A DNA stretch of 64,000 nucleotides from Phytoseiulus persimilis (lineage: Eukaryota; Arthropoda; Arachnida; Mesostigmata; Phytoseiidae), in contig CM075104.1 in the NCBI GenBank assembly GCA_037576195.1, positions 4,904,775 through 4,968,774 of the forward strand, read 5' to 3'. A program made the position numbers and the translations under genes. How positions within the stretch are numbered: the first letter of the stretch is position 1; each line of letters begins with the position of its first letter. Below, one piece after another: positions 54,956 through 64,000 of the stretch. The notes beneath the pieces are model-generated. The model had not been told where the DNA came from, did no database searches, and saw only the letters and a program-made list of their open reading frames with translations.

Positions 54956-56352
54956 GCCTGTCATCAGCCACCTTGCCGTCGACCATGGTAAGGACCAGCT
55001 GATGTGTAATCAGGATATCGAAGCCATTAACTGAGATTTTGGTTGGTGTAAGATGACTTATTTCAGCTTTCACGAGCTCAGTTTCGATTCTGATTGCCTC
55101 GTTCGTTTCCATCATTTGATTGATTGATTTTTATTTCGATCTTCCATACGCGCATATGGTCCCTTTCGTTTCAGTGATGAAGTGTTTTGCATTCACAGAT
55201 CATTTTTCCCGGTTCTCCCAGCATCGTATGATTCCCTTCGTCCTTCTAATGTCCTCCGGTGTTGAGTCGGGGTGAAGTTCAATTCGGAACGGGAATTCTC
55301 GTGGGTGAGAATGGGATGAACATGAATTTCATCGGTCGGCAGTACCGGGTTGACCCAGGAGCAGAGTTCTCCCACGCGACCGCTCCCATGACTACACTCG
55401 TGAGCTTCAGAGGAACGAGAGAGAACATGAATACGGCTGTATCAGTCACAGAAGAATCGGTGAAACGCTGTTTGCGTCGACTTTGGCCCCCGCTTCCATC
55501 ACAGCCCCATTTTCTGAGAAGGGTCGAGTTCCTTCGTCCGTCCTCAAGAACTCCCTCCAGAACTTGACTCTGAGCTGCGAAGATTCTCTCGCAGGTGAGA
55601 TCTAGGACACCTTGGACGGGAAGCTTCGCTCTCAGCTCCGTTAACGAAATGAGGGACGCAGGAAGACAATATGCTTTTTCGCGGCTTGTAGCTTATAATA
55701 AGCAGGTAGCGAGTCGTGGCCGATTGCTTGGGACCGCTCCCGTAGTTGACATTATGATTGCATTGTCAAGTGGCAATCGATAAAAAGAGAAAGTGCTTCA
55801 TTAGCGGAGAATCTACGGGAGGTAGCACAAGAACCGCTACTACTGGAGCTATTGGAGAGTTACGACGAGGGTCTCTCAGCAATATTTTTCACGGAGCGTG
55901 ATTTAAGTCGGTCCCCGGATGCGTGCAGTGAGAGATGGGCAGCGTGCATGACTTTCGCTGGAACAACCTCGAACAAAGAGGCGATCTTCCTCTTCTTGGA
56001 TTTCGCAGAAGCTCCTTCAAAACTTTTTCGTGGCCAACCATATAAGACCTTTCCACCATATGAGAGCGTCATCCGAACGGAGGACAAGTTATTACCTGTA
56101 ATTCTACGCAGTAGCAATCATCTACGACTGTCGACGATCGAGATCCACGACATGAATTTCGTCCACCTAATTTTGACTTTTACCACACAGGGCGCCGCCC
56201 CTCCTAGACCAGTAGGCTCCTCAGGCTCCTTGCCGTATTCCATCACATCCTGGTATGCTCTATTCTATCTCCATTCCCATACTATACTAGACTCAGCTTC
56301 CGCAGTCGTCTCAGCTGGCGATCGAGCTCGCCGGCCCTGTGTCTCTAGTGCG
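54956..56352. other. Anonymous region
   Basis: The open frame starting at 55852 has no recognisable domain and continues into an inverted repeat, so it is not called as a gene. Nothing else is identifiable. Confidence 0.35.
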
Positions 56353-56572
56353 GGCATCCCCTCTCCGCATATCCTCTCCCCTTCTCGGCTATGGTGGCTT
56401 GTAGAAACTTGGGATTACTGGCCATTTTCGGCTGCTCAACTCGCCGAGCGCCAAACGAAAAAGGGTATTTTTCTGTTAGGCATCAGCCGAGTTGTGCAGC
56501 CGAAATCGGCGGGTTATCCCGAGTTTCCATACGCCGAAAAAGTAGGAGAGGGGAGAGGAGGTAGGCAGAGGG
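56353..56572. repeat. Inverted repeat with about 90-bp arms
   Basis: ttgtagaaacttgggattac and ttttcggctgctcaactcgc on the left match, inverted, gccgagttgtgcagccgaaa and ggttatcccgagtttccat on the right. The outer arms extend to the ctctccc / gggagag blocks. The loop is about 40 bp. Confidence 0.75.
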
Positions 56573-56664
56573 GCCGCTCCATAGCAAGACGACGTGAGCA
56601 AATGGGAACGGTTGGCTCGGTCTTCAGCAGAGACGATTGGGAGAGCTGAATTCGGGCTCCAGGA

Positions 56665-56862
56665 AGCGCGCGCGATCGATTGTCCCTTCTGATTCCATCT
56701 AGTTGGCCAGGCCATGTACCTATGTCATCTCGCAAGCATGCACTGCAGGCTCGCAAGAAGCATCGTCGCGGGCAATCGATTGTCCCCTTTTGATTCCAAC
56801 CGCATGCCCAGGGGATGTATCCGTGCTTTCTCGCGAGAGTACGCTGCTAACTCGCGAGTGGG
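56665..56862 (+). repeat. Two-copy tandem repeat, about 97 bp
   Basis: Both copies contain gatcgattgtccc / caatcgattgtcccc, then tgattcca, a catgta/gatgta block and a closing ctcgcaag / ctcgcgag. Confidence 0.65.
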
Positions 56863-57292
56863 GGGATCCCTCTCATCTCGATTCGTTCCTCGTTGAATTC
56901 GCCTGGCGAAAGCAAGTGGTTGGCAAGGCGTTCGACGCAATTCTTGCCGCCATTGCTTTCATACATCCCCCTCGCTCGCGATGCTCTCCCAGCCAGTAAC
57001 TCGGCACCACGGCGCTTCGGCTGGCATGCGCCTGTCGCCTAACAGCTCAGAACCCGAAAAAGCACCCTTGATCCGAACCAAATTGGTACCTGCTGAACGG
57101 CTTTTCTCGCTCAAATACGGCGTCAGCTCAAGCCGAGCTATCGCTCAAATTTGCTCTCGCTCTATTCAACGGTAACCGTTCCCGACGGAAGGTTTCAGAC
57201 TGCGCAAATGGGCGACGAATAGCTCAGGTTTAGGTCGAAAGATACAAAAATCGCTCAGCGAGACAGAAGTTCGGGTCCCACTCGATCGGGGA
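56863..57292. other. Anonymous region before BEL/Pao remnant
   Basis: No gene is recognised. The BEL/Pao protease and RT that should precede the following region are absent. Confidence 0.35.
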
Positions 57293-58250
57293 GATTTCAA
57301 ATTCCTAGGAGTAGGGTGGAACCAAAAGACAGACTAGCTCCACATAGACGTCGCGCCGGCGATAGAAACATCAGAAGCAAACATTCCGTCGGAAAGGACG
57401 ATCCTAAAGGGCACAGGACAGATTCACGATCCCGTCGGATTCATTTCTCCACTCACAGTCAGACCAAAGATACTGCTACAAACTTGCTGGAAACAAAAAC
57501 TCGATTGGAACACGGAGCCGACGGGTGACATACTCAAAGAATTCTCGGAGACAACGGACGCACACGAACTTGCGCGAAACTTTCGTCTACAACGGAACAT
57601 AAATACAAACGAGCGCGACGTCACCCGAGAACTGCACGTGTTCTGCGATGCGAGCTTGTCGGCACTCGGATGTGTGGCATACATCAGAGAGGTGGCGAAA
57701 CGCGGCGGCGCGCACATCTTCTTCGTCGCCTCAAAGGCAAGAGTAGTCCCGATAAAATCAACGTACTCGATCCACAAGCTAGACCTGGTCGGGGCAGTCA
57801 TGGCATCAACGAATATCTCAATTATCATTTCGAATCGGCCCATTACTGGTCCGTTAACTCCCAGAGACTGCACTGGATCGAGGTGTCCCCAGAGAGACTG
57901 AAAGTTTTCGTCGCCGATAGAGTAAAAGAAATTCAATCACTGACAGGGGAGCGGGATTAGGACTACGTCACCTCCGCGCAGAACCCAGCCGACCTGTTGA
58001 GTCGCGGAGCGAACATCGCGTCAGAGGAATTCAGATCCATGTGGCTTAAAAGGCCAAGTTGGTTAGCAGAGAAAGGAAGGCCAACAGAAAGGCATGCAAT
58101 GAATAAATTCTTCGAAAGCGAAATAGGAGCAGAGAGGAAAACGGTAAGCATGTTGACGGTGGAGCAAACTCAACCAATATTGGATGGCTCTCGATCATCA
58201 TCTTGGAGGCTGCTGGTCAACAGTACGGCTCGAATCCTCAGTGGGCTCTG
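57293..58250 (+). pseudogene. BEL/Pao pol remnant: post-RT and RNase H region
   Basis: The first frame reads FKFLGVGWNQ, a TAG at 57335-57337, then SERTILKGTGQIHDPVGFIS and PLTVRPKILLQ, the signature Pao linker block. LHVFCDASLSALGCVAYIRE (RNase H) follows. A frameshift near 57830 leads to LHWIEVSPERLKVFVADRVK and EIQSL. A TAG at 57958-57960 stands where Trp is expected, before DYVTSAQNPADLLSRG. The order and motifs are those of the BEL/Pao superfamily. The region 58251-58548 is too degenerate to read. Confidence 0.85.
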
Positions 58251-58548
58251 AGGCCGCTACTCGCCAGCGAGACAATATCCCCGAGATGCTCCGGTTTCGG
58301 CAACCAAAGCACGTGAAGCAACGATCAAAGTCATCCAAGTCATCCAAAAGACCAAGGGCAGAGATAGAATCAGATTGCAAGGAAATCCCGAAAGAAAGCA
58401 GGCTCTCCAAGTTGGCACCGTTTCCGGACGCCGGAGGGGTGATGAGATGTCGTTAGAGATTGGAGCGCGGCGAGGAATGGGGATACGATGAAAAGTATCC
58501 AATCATGCTTATGGGGGAGGCGCACGCCCTTAGGTTTCTCGCCAGGTT

Positions 58549-59671
58549 TTGCATGAGAAAAAATGCTTCTACTTCGGCGGCGTCGCGGCAACTCTGAGCA
58601 TGCTACGGAAGGAATATCTCGCTCTCGCGGCGCGCGAGGCAGTCGAAGCGGTCATCAGAGACTGTAAAGTTTGCATGTTATTCCGGATCGAGGCGGCAGC
58701 GGAGCCAGCGCCCCCGATTCGGAACTTCAGGCTGTCAACAACGCCTCCATTCACGGTCTGCGGGATAGATCACGCGGGGCCAATAAGCTTTCGACTCCCA
58801 AGCGGAGATCTCGGCAAGTCGTACATACTGCTATCCGTGTGCTCGAACACGAGAGCAGTCCACCTGCAGTTGGTTCCAGACTTGGCGGCCTACGAGTTCT
58901 TGCTAGCGTTGAGGAAATTCTCGAGAAGATTCAGCGGCACCACCAGAATCATCTCTGACAACGGTCTCGCGTTCGTTAGGGCAGCCAAAGAGCTGAAGAT
59001 TTTTCGAACACGTCAGGTCGCCAGCAGCTCAAAACCACCTAGCTTCCGCAGAGATAGAGTGGGAATTTGTCAAAGCCAGAGCCCCCCGGGAGGGCGGATG
59101 GTGGGAACGCTCAGTGCAGTGTGTGAAGAGACCACCAAGGAGGATTTTGGGAAGAAACTCATTGCCGTTCCGAGAACTAGATACAGTCGTGGCAGAGGTG
59201 GAGGCGATGGTCAATCAGAGACCACTCACGGCGGTGCAGGGCGATCCCAACGAAGTTGGCGCTCTCTGCCTAATGGATCTCCTCTACGGCTGCAGAGCCA
59301 AGCAGGGTCTTCCAGAGAAGGCAATGGAAGCGAGCGACCGCGAGGCGGCTACTTCGATCGTTTTCTCGAAGCGATGGGAGCATCAGCAGACGATTCCGCG
59401 AGCGCTGTGGAATCCGTTTCGGGGCGAATACTTGTCCTACCTGCGTTCCGCGCAAATTCGGCCACCAGAGGCTCGCAAGCCGCTCGAAGTAGGCGACGTG
59501 TGCCTCCTGAAGGACGCAAGTCCTTCGCGAGCGCACTGGCCGTTGGGTCGCGTTCTCAGTCTTTCCGGCGGGGAGAGAACGGATCGACGCAAGCGACCCT
59601 GCCAAATCAAGATGGCCACGGGCCAAATTCTTGATCGGCCAGGACAGCTACTGTTCCCACTGGAAGTCTAA
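58549..59671 (+). pseudogene. BEL/Pao integrase
   Basis: The frame from 58549 has CKVCML of the zinc region, GIDHAGPIS (first catalytic Asp) and IISDNGLAFVRA (second). A frameshift between about 59000 and 59110 moves the rest to another frame with GGWWERSVQCVK (catalytic Glu), VEAMVNQRPLT, LEVGDVCLLKD and HWPLGRVLSLSGG, ending FPLEV at a TAA (59669-59671). All three catalytic acids survive. No LTRs were found around it. Confidence 0.85.
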
Positions 59672-60859
59672 CCGGGCGAGCTACTGCAGCATGGGGAAGA
59701 ACGTTACCTTGTAAAGAATGAAAAGGCGATCGTCCAGCGAAGGCATGTATTCAAAATGAAAATATATATATTTGCATCTCACACGAAGGGTGACAGATTG
59801 CGTTGTCGGCCCAGTCCCATCTCGTACGCGTCCGTTTGAGTTTCGGCGTCACGCCCCGTCGGCGCGGGCGGGGTCGGCGACCGGTTCCGCTTTCCGTTGA
59901 GTGCGCTGAGAAACGAATCCTCCGAGTTTGCGAAACTCTATACCGCTGCCTATGTATCAGGATACTGAAGAAGCGAGATGTTGCCTCCAGAGCTTCGCGA
60001 TTTATTGACTGGAGGGAGGAAGTCCTCACTTTGTATCGCTGGTTGAAGACGCGCACTCAGATCGCCGCGGAAGGGAATGTGAAGTTATCTCGTACTCTCC
60101 TCTCGGCCGGAAGCTTGTCGGAGGAGGTGGCCAAGCACCTCGAGAGGTCAAGTCGTCGAGCGGCCGGCTCTCTGCAGGAGGAGGAGGAGGAAGACCCTGA
60201 CGTCTATGACATGGATGGCGACGTGATGGCTGATCCAACATTCGCTCTCGCCCACGAGTTTGATCAAATATCACGAGAATGGGCTAGCCACCATTCCGGT
60301 TGTCCTCATGCGCACTATGGAGCTGATCAAGCCCACAAGTGTCCTCGCTGAGAGCGCCTTCCGCACCGTTCGGATCCTTCGACGGGACAGCCAGGAGAAT
60401 CAGGAGGACGAGAGATTTACCCTTTATCTGTTTTTGAGAGACTTCATCGAGAAGAGCCGTCCATGGGAGGTGGCTAAAGGGAAGAGCGGAATGAGTCCTA
60501 GACAACGCAATTTAGCACGTGTCACAGCAAAAAGCGTTTTGAGCCTTCGTCCCGAAGGCCCTATGAGCTTCATTAAAGCAGAGTTGAAACGAACCTTTGT
60601 GCGGGTCAATTGCTCCGAATCGGCCCATTCCCTCAAAATCTCACATTGTCAGCATGTGCGCTGTTGCTTCCGTCCGGTTCATAGTCTCGATGAGGGAGCG
60701 GGAATCCCGCGATCGGGGGCTCAGAACACCGGAACCTTCGTTAGCCTTCTCTATGGCCCAATAGACTCGCTTCGTCCGGAGACAATTCATCGTGCATTAT
60801 TACACTTGTTATTGTTGCAAGCATCTTGCTCGCGCTCTCGGATCGAAAGAGACCGCTAA
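59672..60859. other. Anonymous region with a 199-codon open frame
   Basis: The frame 60260-60859 is open but has no clear domain. ELIKPTSVLAESAFRTVRIL distantly recalls the hAT dimerisation block, which is too weak to call. Codon use and context do not support a host gene. Confidence 0.25.
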
Positions 60860-62036
60860 GACGACGATCATGTTCTTGGTCATGCTGTGCTCTGCCGGGA
60901 GTCCTCCATTCACGGGTCGCTGATGCATTGGGCTCAACGTGGTCAGGCCTAGATGGCACCCAGCCCAACCGCGTCAGAAGACACAACAAAGGGGTCCAGT
61001 CGACGAAGGAAACCGAATTCGGCTTCTCCCGGGAGTCGCGGCCTGTCTGTTTCCCCCTCAATGTACCGCGTTGTACCGTATTTCGGGGCGATTCCGATAA
61101 CAAGGGGCGATTCCGATCACTTCCGACTTCTAACACCCTACCAGCAATTCGAAACGAGAAGGAAGTCGGCGATTCTGTGTGGCTCTCGATTGAGTCTATC
61201 TGCGGGATAGATCACACTAGTATTTTGGTGGAAATCGTCGCGGCAGGAAAATTTCTAGATCTTTCTTTCAAAAATGCTATTCCTGGAAAAGTTGGCGGGT
61301 GAAAGGTACGAGGGGGCGTAGGCGATGACTCATTCGACGAATTAGCCGAACCAGCTTTCAGAAGGGGCGTTCAGCTCGTGGTGGGCTCGTAGTGTGTCGG
61401 GTCGTCTATTTGGTTGGTTGGTTCGCCGCCCGCTTGATCAGTCCGGTTCCAGTGGCGTAGCGAGCCTTCATGATGCCCGGGGCGGATTTGATGCGCCCCC
61501 CCCCCCCTCTTTTTTTGGGGTCTGAGAAGTGGAATGCGTTTGATGCACACTGAATGCAACTTCGTATGTCCTCAAACGTAAAATATGATCATCTGAAATG
61601 GAGATCTTCAGAGAAATGAAGAAAACTTGCGCGAGCTGACCCGAATGTAAACAACTAGAATATTATATGAGCAACTGGATAACGTATTCTTGGAGGGTTA
61701 TTTGCTTGGCTCCTGGAGCTGCGAATCTTCTATTGACTCCCCATTGAAGTTAAACTCATCCGTGATGGACATCTCGATAGATGGGACAGCGAGGTTTGTC
61801 AACTTCGTTGGCTCGATCTCTGGTTCGAGGCAGAAACAAAATGAACTCGACGTTGCCTCTCGATCAGGAAGGAGGACGAAAACTATATGGTGGTTCGTCA
61901 ACAGGGTTAAAAAGCAGATGCAACGATCGCACTTCGCCCCCACTCTGAGAATTCCGGGAAAAAAATACCTGAAAGAGCTTAGAAACCCTAATGCGATAGG
62001 CATGGGGTATTTTTCGTTTAGGCGGCCACCACGACC
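60860..62036. other. Anonymous region with poly-C tract
   Basis: No gene recognised. ccagtggcgtagcgagcctt at 61449 followed by ccggggcgg and a C-run at 61496-61507 resembles a common arthropod interspersed-repeat end. The open frame 61690-62133 has no recognisable domain. Confidence 0.35.
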
Positions 62037-62480
62037 AAGTCGCCGAAATGGCGTTGTAAGCGATCGCCAGCAAGGCGGTGGAATGAGAGAGGGTTTTCAG
62101 AGTGCGCTCACTGAAACGGAACAACGCGACTGAAATGATAGTGAGCCATGGTGACGCAGGCTGCGAGGGCTGTCTACCGAGCTCACTCCGAGCGATCATT
62201 GCGTCGCGAGATGTATCGCGTCGAGGTGAGACGAATGCGAGTTGGGTTTCTGACTTGTGCGTTGTGGCGTGCGAGAACTATCGCGGCACGACATCGATAT
62301 CGAGTCCGGCTGAGAGAGCTGTGATTGGAAGTTCAGGCCATTTTCCAAGCAAGTGCCAACTACGCGCGTCAGGAGGTGGCCCGCAACTGGTTCGGTATTT
62401 GCCGGTTGGCTCCCGAAACGATCAAGTCGCCAAAATGGCGTTTCAAGCACTGGCCAGCATGGCGGCGCATTGGAGAGCGT
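62037..62480 (+). repeat. Diverged direct repeat pair
   Basis: aagtcgccgaaatggcgttg at 62038 and aagtcgccaaaatggcgttt at 62425 head two blocks of about 60 bp with about 75% similarity, sharing gccagca and aatgagagagg/attggagagcg. Confidence 0.55.
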
Positions 62481-62578
62481 TTAAGGAGAGGGCCATGTCG
62501 TTTGAATCGGGCACCTTTTTCAGCCTCCGAGGCTATCAATACGCTCATTGTCGGTATGGGTTGGTCATAAACGCGTCT

Positions 62579-62755
62579 CCCCGCACTGCTTGGGGCCCGC
62601 TTGTTGTCAGTCTGCTCGCATCGCTTCGCTCGCTCGCCAGGAACCAAACCTAACCCTATCCAATCCCCCGCACTGCTTCGGGGCCGCATGCTATCGGTCA
62701 GCTCGCATCGCTTCGCTCGCTCGCCAGGAACCTAACCCAACCTGACCCAATGCCA
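62579..62755 (+). repeat. Two-copy tandem repeat, about 87 bp
   Basis: cccgcactgcttggggcccg and cccgcactgcttcggggccg start two units that share ctcgcatcgcttcgctcgct and cgccaggaac. The second ends cctaacccaacctgacccaa then tgccatg, nearly the same as 1248-1275 at the other end of the window. Confidence 0.8.
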
Positions 62756-64000
62756 TGTTTAATTACCGAAAGTTATCTCTATGAAGAGCAAAGAGGTTTT
62801 AGCGCAGGTTAACTCTCCGATAAACTAGTAAATGAGAAAATATTTGAAAGCTCGCGCTGCCGACCGCTGCCGCTGCAGCCGCTGCCGGCCCGTCGCGATA
62901 GATACTCCGCGGGACACGGTCATTCTTTCGAAAAACATGGCGACGCAGGGGAGGGAGAAAGATAGGAGGGCAGCGAAGAGGTAAACAGCCGAACGGCGCG
63001 CTATTCAAAATGTTGGAGGCTCTTGAGAGCCGCTCGGGACGGAATCAGGCAATCGGTCAGAAGAGTATTTGCTGCACTGTTTGAGCCAACGAAACCAAGG
63101 CCCTGAATAATTTGGATTCACAGGTCGCTTCATTCTTCTCGAGTACTGCTCAACTGTCGACTAGTGAGAACGCACACGAATCTTGATTTTCCACCATCAC
63201 TTACTACATACTGCTCGCGATCTTGTCTTCCGTGGAGTCACATCGAGGTCCAGACTCGCAATGGAACTGGAATTCGACTGCCTCGCTGATAGAATACATC
63301 GTATAGGCTCGTGGCTGAAGCGTGTCTTGCGATTGAGGAAGTACGCATACACGAAGCTGTGTCTTCGGTATAGCGTCCCACTCGAGTCAGGTGTTTGACT
63401 TGAACCGGAACACTGCCGTGTTCCATCGTTAGACGTTTACCGGTATCCCTCTCCAGGGATGAGTATATATAAGAATAAAGGAACATGGTACAGTGGGGAA
63501 CTGTATCCATCCGTAGTACACACGTTTGTTGATTTGCCGTTATCTCTCTATCAGTTGCAGATCTGTTGTTTCAGAGTTCTACCGACTATCTAGTGAAAAA
63601 CTCCATCACTCGCCCAAGGCGGTTACCAGTGAATTGAGCGGAAGCAGACACGCTGGAAAGAGCAGCTCTACTCGCTTCTGCTCTGAGTATAGTTCTAATG
63701 GGATCCGCATTCAAGGCCGGAATAGGAACTGGGAGCAGCGACAAAGAAGGACCAAAGAGGGAATCCGCGGATGATCCAAGTTGGAAATATTCAGTCACTC
63801 AGTTGCGACGTTGAGAATTGGGGTACGGCCATCATTCGTGTATATTCAACCTCGAATAAATGAATGGCCAGAGCAATTGAATTATTGATTGCGGAAGCAA
63901 ACTATTATATCTGTAGATTTCGTCCTGGAGAACTTACTCGAATCCCCAACGCGGCAGCATTGCCGACTCGATGAGCTTGAAACAAACGAGAAGAACGCCC
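62756..64000. other. Anonymous region, possible promoter
   Basis: No protein family seen. tatatataagaataaagg at 63463-63480 combines a TATA-like and an AATAAA-like word, as LTR promoters do, but no LTR pair could be found within the window. A CG-rich gctgcc repeat lies at 62857-62890. Confidence 0.25.

Noticed and set aside
55852-56649. 265-codon open frame as a host gene
   Set aside because: No domain, low-complexity composition, and its last part lies in an inverted repeat.
60260-60859. 199-codon frame as a hAT dimerisation domain
   Set aside because: Only a vague match to the hAT C-terminal pattern; no other transposase block in any nearby frame.

Overview
The window reads as a repeat-rich intergenic region of an invertebrate genome, most likely an arthropod. 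The evidence is the mix of transposon families: an R1-clade non-LTR element, Ty3/gypsy, Ty1/copia and BEL/Pao LTR elements, hAT and Tc1/mariner DNA transposons, and other LINEs whose reverse transcriptase recalls those common in ticks and mites. Two short CCTAA runs (arthropod telomere-type motif) are weak support. The species cannot be named from the sequence. No convincing single-copy host gene, rRNA gene or CRISPR array was found. Nearly every long open frame is mobile-element coding sequence or a stop-free reading of a tandem repeat.

Layout. 0-9.5 kb: anonymous DNA and two related hAT transposons. The first (2583-4439, +) is decayed. The second (7461-9446, -) has an unbroken 491-residue transposase, terminal inverted repeats and a perfect 8-bp target duplication. 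9.6-14.2 kb: two pieces of a broken LINE, a LINE ORF1 remnant, a copy of a foldback arm, and tandem repeats. 14.2-24.6 kb: a gypsy-type LTR element with 185-bp LTRs. It is disrupted by a composite element carrying a SWIM zinc finger and by a near-identical tandem triplication of part of its reverse transcriptase. 25.4-28.6 kb: a frameshifted SGNH-like ORF and a third, different hAT transposase with two in-frame stops. 28.6-32.7 kb: about 88 copies of a 45-bp minisatellite with a 39-unit higher-order duplication. 32.8-33.8 kb: a 1-kb foldback element. 33.9-35.5 kb: a LINE reverse transcriptase with an altered FADD box. 35.5-36.6 kb: inverted relatives of the 45-bp array. 36.6-42.0 kb: a nearly full-length R1-clade retrotransposon on the minus strand, with intact ORF2 and one stop in ORF1. 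42.0-47.5 kb: two minus-strand copia fragments and a protease remnant. 49.0-50.5 kb: a mariner remnant and a CCHC-plus-RING-like fragment. 50.5-54.4 kb: alternating hairpin cassettes and 45-bp arrays, then palindromic tandem units. 57.3-59.7 kb: a BEL/Pao pol remnant. 59.7-64 kb: mostly unrecognised DNA with short duplications.

The elements are linked by nesting and sharing of sequence. The 45-bp repeat family occurs in both orientations at six or more places: inside a small element with short terminal inverted repeats, as large arrays, and next to a GC-rich hairpin cassette. The hAT copy at 7.5 kb seems to have landed in a foldback arm. The R1-like element ends directly against a 45-bp array. 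The best candidates for recently active elements are the 7461-9446 hAT, the R1-clade LINE and the gypsy element (LTRs about 98% identical).
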